Assembly: GCA_902584225.1 (NCBI GenBank)
Contig: CACHYX010000003.1
Coordinates: 1-55,772 of the forward strand
DNA: 55,772 bases
Source of the DNA: an uncultured Pelagibacteraceae bacterium
GTDB lineage: Bacteria; Pseudomonadota; Alphaproteobacteria; Pelagibacterales; Pelagibacteraceae
Reading direction: 5' to 3'
Made by a program: the position numbers and the translations under genes
Part shown: piece after piece, positions 15,925 to 25,383 of the stretch
Numbering within the stretch: position 1 is the first letter of the stretch
How the letters are laid out: the number at the start of each line of letters is the position of its first letter
The notes under the pieces: generated by a model
The model's input: only the letters and a program-made list of their open reading frames with translations
What the model was told of the DNA's origin: nothing
Databases searched by the model: none

Positions 15925-16782
15925 ATGAACGATTCATATAAAGAAGTTACAATTGTCGTAATATCTCATAAAAGTAAAAAAAAAGTTTTAGATTTAATAA
16001 AAAATATATCAAATAATTTTAAGATAATTATTGTTGAAAATTCCCAGGACAAATCAATAAAAGATAAAATTACAGATCTACATAAAAATGTACAAATCAT
16101 ATTTTCTGAAAATAAGGGTTATGGAAGTGGAATAAATTTAGCAAGAACACTTGTAGCTACAAAATACTTTTTTGTTTTAAATCCTGATATGCAAAAAATT
16201 GATGATAAATTAATAAACGTTTTTTATGAGTCAGCAAAAGAGTTAAATGATAATTTTGGAGCATTGGGGCCTAGATTTGAAAATGTGAGCGAAAAATCTC
16301 ATAAACAATCAAATGTTAACGAAAAATACGGTCAGATAGAGTCGATAAGTGGATCCGCAATGTTCTTTTGTACTGAAATATTTGATAAAAATGAGGGATT
16401 TGATGAAAATTTCTTCTTATATTTTGAGGAGACTGATTATTGTTATAGATCAAATAAAAATAAATATAAAATTTATCAAGTAAACTCTCAATGTGTGTAC
16501 CATGATATTGGTACATCGGTTGAAACAACAAGTGAAAAAGAAGCTAATAGGTTTAAGGATTTATATGCATGGCACTTTATTTGGTCAAAGTTTTATTTTA
16601 CTAAAAAGAAAAAAGGCTTTTTTTTAAGTTTATTTATCTTCGCCCCAATTTTATTAAGAACAATTGTAAAAATAGTTTATTACAAAGGAATTAGAAACAT
16701 ACCTCAAGAAAAGCATTATCAAATAAGATTAGATGGATTATTATCATCAATTAAAGGTCAAAAGTCGACTAAAAGACCATAA
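15925..16782 (+). CDS. Family 2 glycosyltransferase
   Basis: The 285-residue protein has a GT-A fold start (EVTIVVISHKSKKKVLDLI), an IIIVENSQD strand, the nucleotide-binding FVLNPDMQ motif (DxD-like) around residue 90, and FDENFFLYFEETDYCYR (acceptor-side ED motif), a pattern typical of rhamnosyltransferase-like GT2 enzymes. The C-terminus carries a hydrophobic stretch (FFLSLFIFAPILLRTIVKI) that may anchor it to the membrane. It is the first gene of a surface-polysaccharide cluster, 14 bases after the recombinase. Confidence 0.88.
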   Translation: MNDSYKEVTIVVISHKSKKKVLDLIKNISNNFKIIIVENSQDKSIKDKITDLHKNVQIIFSENKGYGSGINLARTLVATKYFFVLNPDMQKIDDKLINVFYESAKELNDNFGALGPRFENVSEKSHKQSNVNEKYGQIESISGSAMFFCTEIFDKNEGFDENFFLYFEETDYCYRSNKNKYKIYQVNSQCVYHDIGTSVETTSEKEANRFKDLYAWHFIWSKFYFTKKKKGFFLSLFIFAPILLRTIVKIVYYKGIRNIPQEKHYQIRLDGLLSSIKGQKSTKRP

Positions 16783-16784
16783 AA

Positions 16785-17550
16785 TCATTTTCGCTTATAA
16801 AATTTTTTTTTAAAATTAGGAGTTTCAAATGGTGTTGTAAAGTGATCCCCTTGAACAGATTCTGATGCATCATATCCTTCCTGTTGAAAAGCGATGCCAA
16901 ACAACCTTTCCATACACATCTGTTCTAATTTGTTTGTTGGTAATATATTATGAAACCTCTTTTTATAAAGTTTATCCATTACAACTCGTTTGCACATAAA
17001 AATTGGACCAAAAACACTTAGCCAAATTTTTGGCATAAAATAACCAGTTTTGCTTAATTTTAATTTACACCAATTAATTTGCTTTTCGAAATCAAAACCA
17101 TAAATATCGTGATCTTTTAATTTGTCTTGTTTTTTAAACAAATCATGGATTTTTTTCTGAATGTTCTTTCTTGTTTTTTCCATCTTTCTACCTCCAATTT
17201 TATTAAATGACAGAAAATATCTAAAAGTAGTCAGATCATTTTTTTCATAATTAGATAGATTTTTTTTTAAAAATAACGGAGTCTTGAAGAAAATAAAAAA
17301 AACTCGTTTTTTTAAATTTGTTATAGGCAAACCAATAAGCACCTGTATCATAATTCTTATTTTTCGCATTATATACAGTTATTTTTTTTTCTTTTAATTT
17401 TTGAAAATAAGTTTTATCAGGTGAATTGCTATCTACTACTATGATTTTAGCTGATTTATAATATTTTTGGATTGATTTTACGCATTCAAAAATCGAACCA
17501 TTTGTGCCATCATAATAACATGCTATCACAAATATCTTCTTTGTATTCAT
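16785..17550 (-). pseudogene. Glycosyltransferase-like gene split by a frameshift in an A9 run
   Basis: Two adjacent minus-strand frames form one protein. The first (from 17550) gives KKIFVIACYYDGTNGSIFECV, a GT-A-like start, and breaks off after FYFLQDSVIFKKKSI. Dropping one A from the nine-A run at 17268-17260 continues it smoothly as FKKNLSNYEKNDLTTFRYF and on to the stop near 16785, about 255 residues in all. The C-terminal part has no motif I recognise. Either the gene is phase-variable or inactive, or the run was mis-sequenced. It probably acted on surface glycans, given the neighbours. Confidence 0.75.
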
Positions 17551-17554
17551 GAAA

Positions 17555-18940
17555 TTAATTTGTCAGATTTTTTTTGGTAATAAAATTTTTTAAATCGTCT
17601 GGTGTGCCTAATCCATGCATTTCTGAGACCTTATCTATAACTATTTTTTTACCCTCCCCTATTGCTTCATTATAAACTGGGCATACATAGAATTCATTAT
17701 TAACTCGTATGTTCTTTTTTATCATTGTCTCTGCACAATTAACGTAGTCACTCCCTTTTTTCCAATAATATACACCGACTGTTGCATTTTTCGATATTAC
17801 TTTTTTTTCAGCAACCTCTGTTACGAAATTGTTTTTGTCCGTTTTTGCGTATGACCATTTGGGATGTATTGCTTCGAATGTTAAAATACTACCATCAATT
17901 TTCTTCTGATTATAGTTATACATTGACTTTATACTGTCCCAATTAATATATTGATCTGAGTTTGCTATAATAAGTGGATTATTGGTATTGATAAATTTTT
18001 TAGCAAGAAGAGTTGTGCATGCAGCCCCTTCAGTAATATGATCTAGTTCAATAATTTTACAATTTGGTTTTAATATTTTTAAAACACTATTAATGTTATA
18101 TCTTTCCTGATGTTCCTTTTGTACTATGAAAATATAATTTCCCTCTAACTTTAAACTTTCGATTACCCATTGTATCATTGGTTTATTGTCTATCTCAATT
18201 AAAGGTTTTGGAAAAATATATCCTGCTTCCTTAAAACGACTACCAGCACCAGCCATCGGTATTAAAATATTCAAGTTAGGATCAGACCAAAAATTTAAAT
18301 TATTTGATTGTTTTTTATCTTTCATCAGATTTTTTATAAAATTTGAAATATTACTATAACTTATATCTGAAAGATTCTTTACCGTAAATAAATGACAACC
18401 AGAATCCTGGGCAGCCATTACACCATGGGATGAGTCCTCAAAAATAAGCGTTTCGTTGGGCTTAAGACCCATATCTATAAGGCATTTCAAATAAATTTCA
18501 GGATGAGGTTTGTTATTTGTTACATCTTGATTTGAGAACGAGGAAAAAATAAATTTTTCTATCTTCAATTTTTTTAAACATACTTTAAGTGTTTTGTTGA
18601 TAGCATTAGTTGCAATGCAAATTTTATAATTTTTTGACAATCTTAAAAAAAGTTTAGAAATTTTGGGATTATATTTAAGATTTTTGTTTAAAAGTTTTTG
18701 AGTTTCGATTTGTTTCTTTTTTTGAATTTTTGAGAAAAGTTTTTTATTTAATCCTTTCTTTTTATTAAGAATTCTAAGTTTTTCTAATGTAGGTAAACCA
18801 TCATAGATGTTCACATGGTCTTTAAATGTTATTTCTTCAGAATTAGTAGATTTAAGAGCGCTATTAAGCGCATCAAAATGAATTTTTTTTGTATCAACTA
18901 AAACACCATCTAAATCAAAAATTAGGCCTTTAATTTTCAT
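17555..18940 (-). CDS. HAD phosphatase fused to sugar nucleotidyltransferase
   Basis: The 461-residue protein has two domains. Residues 1-205 form a HAD-superfamily hydrolase of the phosphoglucomutase/phosphatase type: DLDGVLVD (Asp9 nucleophile, Asp11), IATNAINKT, and FEDSSHGVMAAQDSG. Residues 224-461 form a nucleotidyltransferase: ILIPMAGAGSRF with the following FPKPLIEI (Lys245), IVQKEHQERY and IANSDQYINWD (Mg-binding Asp). Such fusions activate a sugar or polyol phosphate and remove a phosphate in capsule pathways; the substrate is not visible. It overlaps the GDPD-like gene by 4 bases (ATGA), so the two probably work together. Confidence 0.85.
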   Translation of the reverse strand: MKIKGLIFDLDGVLVDTKKIHFDALNSALKSTNSEEITFKDHVNIYDGLPTLEKLRILNKKKGLNKKLFSKIQKKKQIETQKLLNKNLKYNPKISKLFLRLSKNYKICIATNAINKTLKVCLKKLKIEKFIFSSFSNQDVTNNKPHPEIYLKCLIDMGLKPNETLIFEDSSHGVMAAQDSGCHLFTVKNLSDISYSNISNFIKNLMKDKKQSNNLNFWSDPNLNILIPMAGAGSRFKEAGYIFPKPLIEIDNKPMIQWVIESLKLEGNYIFIVQKEHQERYNINSVLKILKPNCKIIELDHITEGAACTTLLAKKFINTNNPLIIANSDQYINWDSIKSMYNYNQKKIDGSILTFEAIHPKWSYAKTDKNNFVTEVAEKKVISKNATVGVYYWKKGSDYVNCAETMIKKNIRVNNEFYVCPVYNEAIGEGKKIVIDKVSEMHGLGTPDDLKNFITKKNLTN

Positions 18941-19371
18941 AAATCTTTTAAGTATTTATTTATATTATCAGTACAAATTCCATAACATATAGATAGATCT
19001 TGTTTAAATTTTTCTGGTAGTACTGCAATAGAATTTCTAATTAATGGTTTGCCTGGATAAACCCAGACAAAACCTTTGCTTGTTAAAGTATAATCATCCT
19101 CTTGATGCCAAAAATAATGGCAGTCAATTTTTCTTATCTCATCTAATGTTTTAAAATTTTTTGCATGACACCATAAGTTTTTATGTTTTAAAAAATTAAC
19201 ATCAATTTTGTATTTTGGATCATCGTGTCCCAAGTAGAAACTATCATTGTAATATCTTACATCAACTTCAACATGTATATTTTTTTCCAAAAGTTTTGCA
19301 ATATTGTTTGGATTATTCTCAATTTTTTCATCAACTCCATTAATATAGCCACGGTGTGAAATATAAATCAT
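18937..19371 (-). CDS. GDPD-like (PI-PLC barrel) protein of glycan cluster
   Basis: This 144-residue protein resembles the N-terminal half of glycerophosphodiester phosphodiesterase barrels: ISHRGYINGVDEKIENNPNNI (catalytic His-Arg start), VEVDVRYYNDSFYLGHDDP (metal-binding E-x-D and the GHD motif). It is much shorter than full GDPDs (about 240 residues), so it is a small family variant, not a full enzyme by length. It is translationally coupled on both sides (4-base overlaps with the HAD-fusion and GT2 genes). A role in making or trimming a phosphodiester-linked surface glycan is inferred. Confidence 0.65.
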   Translation of the reverse strand: MIYISHRGYINGVDEKIENNPNNIAKLLEKNIHVEVDVRYYNDSFYLGHDDPKYKIDVNFLKHKNLWCHAKNFKTLDEIRKIDCHYFWHQEDDYTLTSKGFVWVYPGKPLIRNSIAVLPEKFKQDLSICYGICTDNINKYLKDL

Positions 19372-20258
19372 TTTTTTGATAATCTAATTTTATTATATTT
19401 TCTATAAATAAACTTTATATAAAAATAATTTAATTTACATAAAAATAAATTAGTTAAATATACTAGGCTAATTTTAGGATTATCAAGTTCTCCTTTGTAT
19501 TCAGTATCAGACCTTAAATAAAATTTTTTAAAAAAATCAATTGTTACACCCCATTTTAGTATGAAAATTTTTGCACCTTTGTTTCCTGATTCGGTTTGTA
19601 TTGTCGGATGATCTTTATAATTTCTGGTGACTATAGATCCAAAATGATAAACTTTACAACTGTTTATGCCCTTATATATTCTAACACCCTCATTCCAAAG
19701 TTTCATGTTTAAGTCTGGATCAGACCCAGTTCCGGGATAATATTCTTCACTGAAACCACCAACTTTGTTCCACAAATCTTTATGCACTAAATGAGGTGCC
19801 CAGGTTGAACCTTGAAAATCAAAGTGATTAACACTTTCATATTTTTCTAATAATTTTGTTTCATTAAAATTTTCTAACGTATTACCGCAATCAATCTTAA
19901 GTGGTCCGTTATTCATCATTATTCCAGATAAATAAAATTTATTGTGACCAATTTTGTTAATTTCTTTTACAATCGCTGAGTCCCATCCTGGGCAAAAATA
20001 AAAGTCATCATGAGCATATAAAATGAAATCTTTTTTTGCTTTTTTGGATGCCATATTCATACCCTCACAAATTCCTGCATTATATTTTGTAAAAGTATGA
20101 TCAATATTTTCATTTTGGAGGAAATCTAGCGTATTATCTGCACCAATATTTACATGGACAATAATTTGATGATTATAATTTGAATTTTTTTTTAAGCTTT
20201 TTAAACAAAGTTTTAGATAATCTAAATTATTTAAGGTTGGTATAATTATTGAAAACAT
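19368..20258 (-). CDS. Family 2 glycosyltransferase
   Basis: The 296-residue protein starts FSIIIPTLNNLDYLKLCLKSL, the common GT-A opening, then NIGADNTLDFL, YNAGICEGMN and ILYAHDDFYFCPGWD, in which the HDD triad is the DxD-type nucleotide-metal site. PGTGSDPDLNMKLW is the acceptor-side motif, then VYHFGS. The C-terminal 40 residues are basic and hydrophobic. The gene overlaps the GDPD-like gene by 4 bases and lies one base after the double glycosyltransferase gene, so it belongs to the same minus-strand operon. Confidence 0.88.
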   Translation of the reverse strand: MFSIIIPTLNNLDYLKLCLKSLKKNSNYNHQIIVHVNIGADNTLDFLQNENIDHTFTKYNAGICEGMNMASKKAKKDFILYAHDDFYFCPGWDSAIVKEINKIGHNKFYLSGIMMNNGPLKIDCGNTLENFNETKLLEKYESVNHFDFQGSTWAPHLVHKDLWNKVGGFSEEYYPGTGSDPDLNMKLWNEGVRIYKGINSCKVYHFGSIVTRNYKDHPTIQTESGNKGAKIFILKWGVTIDFFKKFYLRSDTEYKGELDNPKISLVYLTNLFLCKLNYFYIKFIYRKYNKIRLSKK

Positions 20259-20259
20259 T

Positions 20260-22371
20260 TTATATGTTTTCCCAATAAAATTTCTTTTTTGTTCCTAAAG
20301 TTTTATTTATTATAAAATCAGCCACAACAGTTGAATTAAAATATTTAAAATATTTATCTCTGCCTTTTTTGGCAATTTTACATCTTAAATTATTATCATT
20401 ACTATATTTTATAATTTTAGATGATAGATCCTTAATATTTTTATACAGAATGATTTCATCTTTATTAAAAAAATTCCCGATTTTGGTTTTTTCATCTATC
20501 ATTACTAACAATCCATTTCCGATGAGTTGTGCAAATCTGTCGCTAGAATAAAATTCAGCTGGTTTTCCTTGGCTTAGATTTAAACCAATTTTTGATTGCG
20601 AAATTGCCAAAAGATAATTATCTGCCCAAACTGGTTGAACTCCATTCATTCCATATAAATCAAATCTAATATTCGGAGTAACAGAAACTAGTTTATTAAT
20701 AAAATTTTCTCTTTGATCAAATTTACCTTTTTTTAACACACCTCTATGAACTCCATGACTCATTGCAAAAAAGACATCATTGTTAAAATTTTTGTTTTTA
20801 TAATTTTCTAGCTTTTCGAAGGATTCATCAACGGGATTTGGAATGTAAAAAACTTTGTGCTTAGATGGTAAGTTTAAAGATTTAGGCTCTGTTGTGCAAA
20901 AACTAGCATCCATCAAATCAATTTTGTCTAGAAATCTTTTCTTATTAGAAATCCATTGTGTATCCATTCTGTCTAAAAACCATTGTATAATTTTAATATT
21001 TGGGTAGTTTTTTTTTATAAAATTTAATGTCTCTTTTTTTATTAGGTCAGCATGACCAAGAATAATAACATCGGGAACATAATTACTTATTACCTCAATT
21101 AGTTTTTTATTAAGTCTTTTTGAACCATTAATGTCGTTTAAACTACGGTAATAACTAACAATATCCCTATCGCTAAATTCTAAAACACTATGGTTTAATC
21201 TTATAAGACCGTTATTTATTCTTTTACCGGTGTTATAAAATAATCTACCATTATGTCTTTCATTAAAATTGGTAACATGCAAAATTTTTAGTTTTTTAAA
21301 TTTTAAAAAACCATTTAAATTTAAATTAAGTCTAACAAGTTTTTCTCTATAACTATCTATTTTTTCGCAAATAAACTCATCAGTAAGATAAAAGTTTTTT
21401 AATGAAGACTTTTGCAAGGCTGTTCTTTGCTTTTTATTAATAATTAATTTATCAATAGAGTTGTATATATTTTTAATATTCAAATTTCTTACAATGATGC
21501 CATTAGTAATTGTTTCAGGAAGACCTCCTCTATTTGAAACTATAACCGCACAACCACGACTGGATGCTTCTAAACTTGTCCTACCAAAAGGCTCTTCCCA
21601 TCTAGAACATGCAACTGCTATACTTGTTTTTTTAAAAATATTCAAAACTTTTGCATGGTTTTGAAAACCTAGAACTTTAAGATTTTTATGTTTAAAGATT
21701 AATTTTTCTCTAGGTTCATCTCCTATTACTATAGATTTCCAATCTTTATGTTTATCTAATATCTTGAGAATAGATTTTCCAAATAAATCATATCCTTTTG
21801 CTGAATTTAATTTACCAACAAAAGTAATTAGTTTTTCTTTTTTTTGGATATCAACTTTTTCTCTATTAATTGATTGATGTATAACCTCTAGTTTTTCTGA
21901 TTTATGATAAAACTTATCGAGTTTTTTTAAAAATTGTTTTTTAGACCACTCACTGTTAAATATAATCTTTGCACAACTTCTAATTAAATTTTTTCTTTCT
22001 AATGATGTCTTTGAACCTATCATTGAAATTGGATCGTTATGGAAATACAGCACTTTTTTTGTGTTTAATGATCCAAGAAATTCAATATAATTTGGTCTAT
22101 TATGTATTTCGATAATATCAGTATTATGATTTTTGTGTAATTCTACAAACTTATTAACATAGACTCGTGTTTGACTCTTTAAAAAACTCTTTTTCAATTT
22201 AATGTTCACGTAATTCGCTGAAAATATTTCTTTTAAATCTGTAGAACCATATACAGTAATTTTATTTTTGAAATTACTTAATTTATTCATAGAATTAATA
22301 AAAAGCGATACAGCCCCAGGATATAATGGTGAAAAATTTTCCTTATAAGGTAAAAGAATTGAAATTTTCAT
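20260..22371 (-). CDS. Two-domain glycosyltransferase (GT4 plus CgeB-like GT-B)
   Basis: The 703-residue protein holds two GT-B units. Residues 1-350 are a GT4 enzyme: LLPYKENFSPLYPGAVSLFI, FVGKLNSAKGYDLF, and the CSRWEEPFGRTSLEASSRG motif (E-x7-E nucleotide-sugar site) followed by GGLPETI. Residues about 364-703 look like a CgeB/spore-coat-type transferase: KILHVTNFNERHNGRLFY, VIILGHADLI, SKIGLNLSQGKPAEFYSSDRF and GNGLLVM. It overlaps the GIY-YIG gene by 29 bases. It is probably a glycan polymerising or capping enzyme; the sugar is unknown. Confidence 0.82.
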   Translation of the reverse strand: MKISILLPYKENFSPLYPGAVSLFINSMNKLSNFKNKITVYGSTDLKEIFSANYVNIKLKKSFLKSQTRVYVNKFVELHKNHNTDIIEIHNRPNYIEFLGSLNTKKVLYFHNDPISMIGSKTSLERKNLIRSCAKIIFNSEWSKKQFLKKLDKFYHKSEKLEVIHQSINREKVDIQKKEKLITFVGKLNSAKGYDLFGKSILKILDKHKDWKSIVIGDEPREKLIFKHKNLKVLGFQNHAKVLNIFKKTSIAVACSRWEEPFGRTSLEASSRGCAVIVSNRGGLPETITNGIIVRNLNIKNIYNSIDKLIINKKQRTALQKSSLKNFYLTDEFICEKIDSYREKLVRLNLNLNGFLKFKKLKILHVTNFNERHNGRLFYNTGKRINNGLIRLNHSVLEFSDRDIVSYYRSLNDINGSKRLNKKLIEVISNYVPDVIILGHADLIKKETLNFIKKNYPNIKIIQWFLDRMDTQWISNKKRFLDKIDLMDASFCTTEPKSLNLPSKHKVFYIPNPVDESFEKLENYKNKNFNNDVFFAMSHGVHRGVLKKGKFDQRENFINKLVSVTPNIRFDLYGMNGVQPVWADNYLLAISQSKIGLNLSQGKPAEFYSSDRFAQLIGNGLLVMIDEKTKIGNFFNKDEIILYKNIKDLSSKIIKYSNDNNLRCKIAKKGRDKYFKYFNSTVVADFIINKTLGTKKKFYWENI

Positions 22372-22627
22372 TTTTTAAATTAAATTCTAATTTAATTTTT
22401 TCCCTTTTCTTTTTGTCTTTTTTGAGACGATATTCTTCTTTTAAGGCTTTTGATTTAGAATTGTAAGATTTTTTATAGGCCAAATGCCATTTTTTCCCTT
22501 TTGTATACTTTGCTCCTTTTGAGGTATTATGAAGAGCAATCCTTCTTTTAAGGTCATTAGTAATCCCAACATAAGAAAAAAACTTACTATATTTTTCTGA
22601 GACTAATAGATAAACAAAATATTTCAT
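22343..22627 (-). CDS. GIY-YIG domain protein (UPF0213-like)
   Basis: The 94-residue single-domain protein has KYFVYLLVSE (GIY-like strand), FSYVGITNDLKRRIALHN (YIG-like strand and the helix with Arg), and KWHLAYKKSYNSKSKALKEEYRLKK, in which the Glu is the catalytic-metal residue of this nuclease fold. Small proteins of this kind are widespread and their role is poorly known. It sits three bases from tRNA-Glu. Confidence 0.85.
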   Translation of the reverse strand: MKYFVYLLVSEKYSKFFSYVGITNDLKRRIALHNTSKGAKYTKGKKWHLAYKKSYNSKSKALKEEYRLKKDKKKREKIKLEFNLKNENFNSFTL

Positions 22628-22629
22628 TG

Positions 22630-22704
22630 TGGCGGTCCCTAGGGGAATCGAACCCCTCTTTCATGGATGAAAACCATGTGTCCTAACCGATAGACGAAGG
22701 GACC
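22630..22704 (-). tRNA. tRNA-Glu (anticodon TTC)
   Basis: The minus strand folds as a cloverleaf: acceptor GGTCCCT/AGGGACC, anticodon loop GTTTTCATC with TTC, T-arm GAGGGGTTCGATTCCCCT. The 3' CCA is encoded (22632-22630). tRNA genes like this are common island boundaries, and the accessory region ends here. Confidence 0.95.
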
Positions 22705-22747
22705 AAATTTCATTCTTTTAGAGTAAAAAAAAAAATTAATCAAGTTA

Positions 22748-24433
22748 TTAAGTCTTAGGAATTATATCAATTACTCTTAATTCCAAATCTTTTTTGTTAT
22801 TCCAATTATTTTCAACTATACAAGCAATTAAATCAAATTCTTTTTTAAAGTTTAACAAATAGTTACCTAGTTCAGAATTGACGCAGTCAAAACTTAAACT
22901 TTTAATAGACCTTCCACCTTTATTCTTTAAAATATTTTGGACATGTCTGTTATTAATAATTTTAGATCTAATTGATTTTATATTTTTAAAATAAAAAATA
23001 GGTTCAGGATTATCCTTTCCAAATGGCTCTAAAGATTTTAAGTCACTAACTATAGAACTATTCTTTTTTGGGAAAATTGCAAAAGAATCAAAATATGAAT
23101 AGCTTCTTGTTTTAAGAGTCCTAAATTCATTGTTTAAAAATTCTTCTATATCAGAAAGACATTCTTTTTTAGCAGAAAAGCCTCCAGCCTGATCGTGACC
23201 CCCTCCAGAGATTATCAATTTATTAACAATAAGTTTATTTATAGTCTTGTTAATTTTTACATTATTTGCTGATCTTATTGAGCATTTTAATAAGTCATGA
23301 GACTTGGTCATTATAAAACATGGTTTGTTAAAGATTTTTGATAATTTTGCAGCAAGTATACCTATTACACCTTCATGAAATTCTTTATTGTAAATTAATA
23401 TCACATTTTTACTATAATATTTTTTAAGATCTATTAAGTCCAAGTTTTCTTGTTCAATTTTTTTTCTTATTAGGTTATGAGCATTTATTTTATTTAATAT
23501 CTTATCAATTTTATCATCATTTTGAGTGAGAAATAATTCAACCACATCATTGGCTTTAGCAATTCTTCCGGAAGAATTTATCAACGGTCCTATATTAAAT
23601 CCAATATCTTGGTAGGTTATTTTTTTTTTTAGATTATTGTTAATTAGTTTTTTTAATCCTTTGTTTTTAATTATTAAGTTTCTAAAACCAATTGTTAATA
23701 TTTTTCTATTAAAACCCTTTAAAGGCATTACGTCACAAATGGTGGATATTAAACAATAAATTAAATAATCGTTTAATTTAAATTTAGAATCTAATTTTTT
23801 ATTTATTATATCTATTAAAAAAAAGGTTAAGGTTGCAGCACAAACATTATTGTCAATTTTTTTTTGATTATTTTTTGCAGGATTTATTAAAATGTCTGAT
23901 TTTGGTATATTTAAACTATTTATAATATGATGATCTACTATGATAGTTCTAATTTTTTTCGTCTTTAAATAACTAATAACATCATGAGAATTTGATCCAC
24001 AATCTAAAAAAATTATATTATCTATTTCTTTATCTAAATTTTGCTCTAATAATCTTATATTTGGGCCATAACCATCTCTAAATCTATCCGGAATTACATA
24101 TTTGAACGGATGATTTAAATATTTAAAGAAGCTTGATAGAATTGTAATTGAAGAAATTCCATCCACATCATAATCACCAAATATTAAAGTTTTTTGTTTA
24201 TTCTTTATGATATCAACTATCATTTCAGACGCTGATAAAAAGTCTTTATTCTTAGAAAAGATATTTAGATTATTATCATTAATTTCTTTTATCAAAATAT
24301 CTTCTTTATTAAAATTACGTGATAAATAGAATTTAGATAAATTTTCTGAAATATCAAAATCACTTGATAATTTATCTATTAAACGTTTGGGTGTTTTGTA
24401 TTCTTTCCACTTTTTACCGGAAATAGATATCAT
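22748..24433 (-). CDS. recJ: Single-stranded-DNA exonuclease RecJ
   Basis: This 5'-3' exonuclease acts in recombination and mismatch/base-excision repair. The 561 residues show the DHH motifs IFGDYDVDGISS, IIVDHHIIN, NPAKNNQ, LINSSGRIAKA and the late ISGGGHDQAGGFS (DHHA1 domain). The length is near the usual 560-580. It overlaps glpX by 4 bases. Confidence 0.95.
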   Translation of the reverse strand: MISISGKKWKEYKTPKRLIDKLSSDFDISENLSKFYLSRNFNKEDILIKEINDNNLNIFSKNKDFLSASEMIVDIIKNKQKTLIFGDYDVDGISSITILSSFFKYLNHPFKYVIPDRFRDGYGPNIRLLEQNLDKEIDNIIFLDCGSNSHDVISYLKTKKIRTIIVDHHIINSLNIPKSDILINPAKNNQKKIDNNVCAATLTFFLIDIINKKLDSKFKLNDYLIYCLISTICDVMPLKGFNRKILTIGFRNLIIKNKGLKKLINNNLKKKITYQDIGFNIGPLINSSGRIAKANDVVELFLTQNDDKIDKILNKINAHNLIRKKIEQENLDLIDLKKYYSKNVILIYNKEFHEGVIGILAAKLSKIFNKPCFIMTKSHDLLKCSIRSANNVKINKTINKLIVNKLIISGGGHDQAGGFSAKKECLSDIEEFLNNEFRTLKTRSYSYFDSFAIFPKKNSSIVSDLKSLEPFGKDNPEPIFYFKNIKSIRSKIINNRHVQNILKNKGGRSIKSLSFDCVNSELGNYLLNFKKEFDLIACIVENNWNNKKDLELRVIDIIPKT

Positions 24434-25383
24434 TTTTTTATATCTATTTCTTCAATTACAATTTTTTTCATATTTTGACTTTTGTGAGTTATCAAAGTGT
24501 TTAGGACCATCTTATTATCTCTTAATCTTACACCGTTAACTAGATCACCTTTTGTAATCCCTGTTGCACAAAATAGACTGTCTCCTTTCACAATTTCATT
24601 GAGTTTATATTTCTTATCAAAATCATTTATACCCATATTGTTGGCTCTTTTTTTTAGTTCATCTGTGTCAAATATAAATCTACCTTGAAAACCACAACCA
24701 TAGGCATCTAAGGCAGAAGCTGCTAAAACTCCCTCAGGTCCTCCACCTGTTCCAAGAAATAAATCAATGTTATGTTTTTCCTCTGTTACAAGTAATGCGC
24801 CTGAAACATCTCCATCTGAAATTAGTTTGACTTCAATTTTAAAGGATTTGGCTTCATCGATAATCTTCTGATGTCTTGGTCTGTCAAGAACACAAATTCT
24901 TAAATTTTCAAATTTTTTATTTTTTGAGTCTGCTAAATTAGATAAGTTTTTTTTAAGCGAAAAATCTAAATCAATTGCATTATGATCTATATCTTTCGGA
25001 TAAGAAATTTTTTCCATGTATGACTCTGGCGCATTTAATAAATTATTTTTATTTGAGATTGCTATGACAGAAATTGCTCCAGGTAAATTTTTTGCCACAA
25101 AATTTGTTCCCTCTAAAGGATCGACCGCAATATCAAATTCAGGTCCTTTTTTAGTGCCAACTTTTTCTCCTATATACAACATAGGTGCTTCGTCCATTTC
25201 GCCCTCACCTATTACAATATTTCCTCTGATGTTCATTTTATTCAAGTTAGTTCTCATTGAATTAGTTGCTGCTTCATCAGCAATGATTTTATTATTTTTT
25301 CCTAGATGAGGATAAACTGATATAGCGGCTTCTTGAGTAATTTTAATCAATTGATCCTGAAAAACTTTATCAATATCCATCAA
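24430..25383 (-). CDS. glpX: Class II fructose-1,6-bisphosphatase
   Basis: GlpX removes the 1-phosphate of fructose-1,6-bisphosphate in gluconeogenesis. The 317 residues contain IVIGEGEMDEAPMLYIGE (metal binding), VDPLEGTNFVAK, the ICVLDRPRHQKII segment, and FLGTGGGPEGVLAASAL near residue 210. It is coupled by 4-base overlaps to recJ downstream and to the SbmA/BacA-like gene upstream. Confidence 0.95.
   Translation of the reverse strand: MMDIDKVFQDQLIKITQEAAISVYPHLGKNNKIIADEAATNSMRTNLNKMNIRGNIVIGEGEMDEAPMLYIGEKVGTKKGPEFDIAVDPLEGTNFVAKNLPGAISVIAISNKNNLLNAPESYMEKISYPKDIDHNAIDLDFSLKKNLSNLADSKNKKFENLRICVLDRPRHQKIIDEAKSFKIEVKLISDGDVSGALLVTEEKHNIDLFLGTGGGPEGVLAASALDAYGCGFQGRFIFDTDELKKRANNMGINDFDKKYKLNEIVKGDSLFCATGITKGDLVNGVRLRDNKMVLNTLITHKSQNMKKIVIEEIDIKK

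Noticed and set aside
21461-21664. Plus-strand frame opposite the double glycosyltransferase gene
   Set aside because: It overlaps the conserved GT4 nucleotide-sugar motif region of the minus-strand gene and has no independent support.
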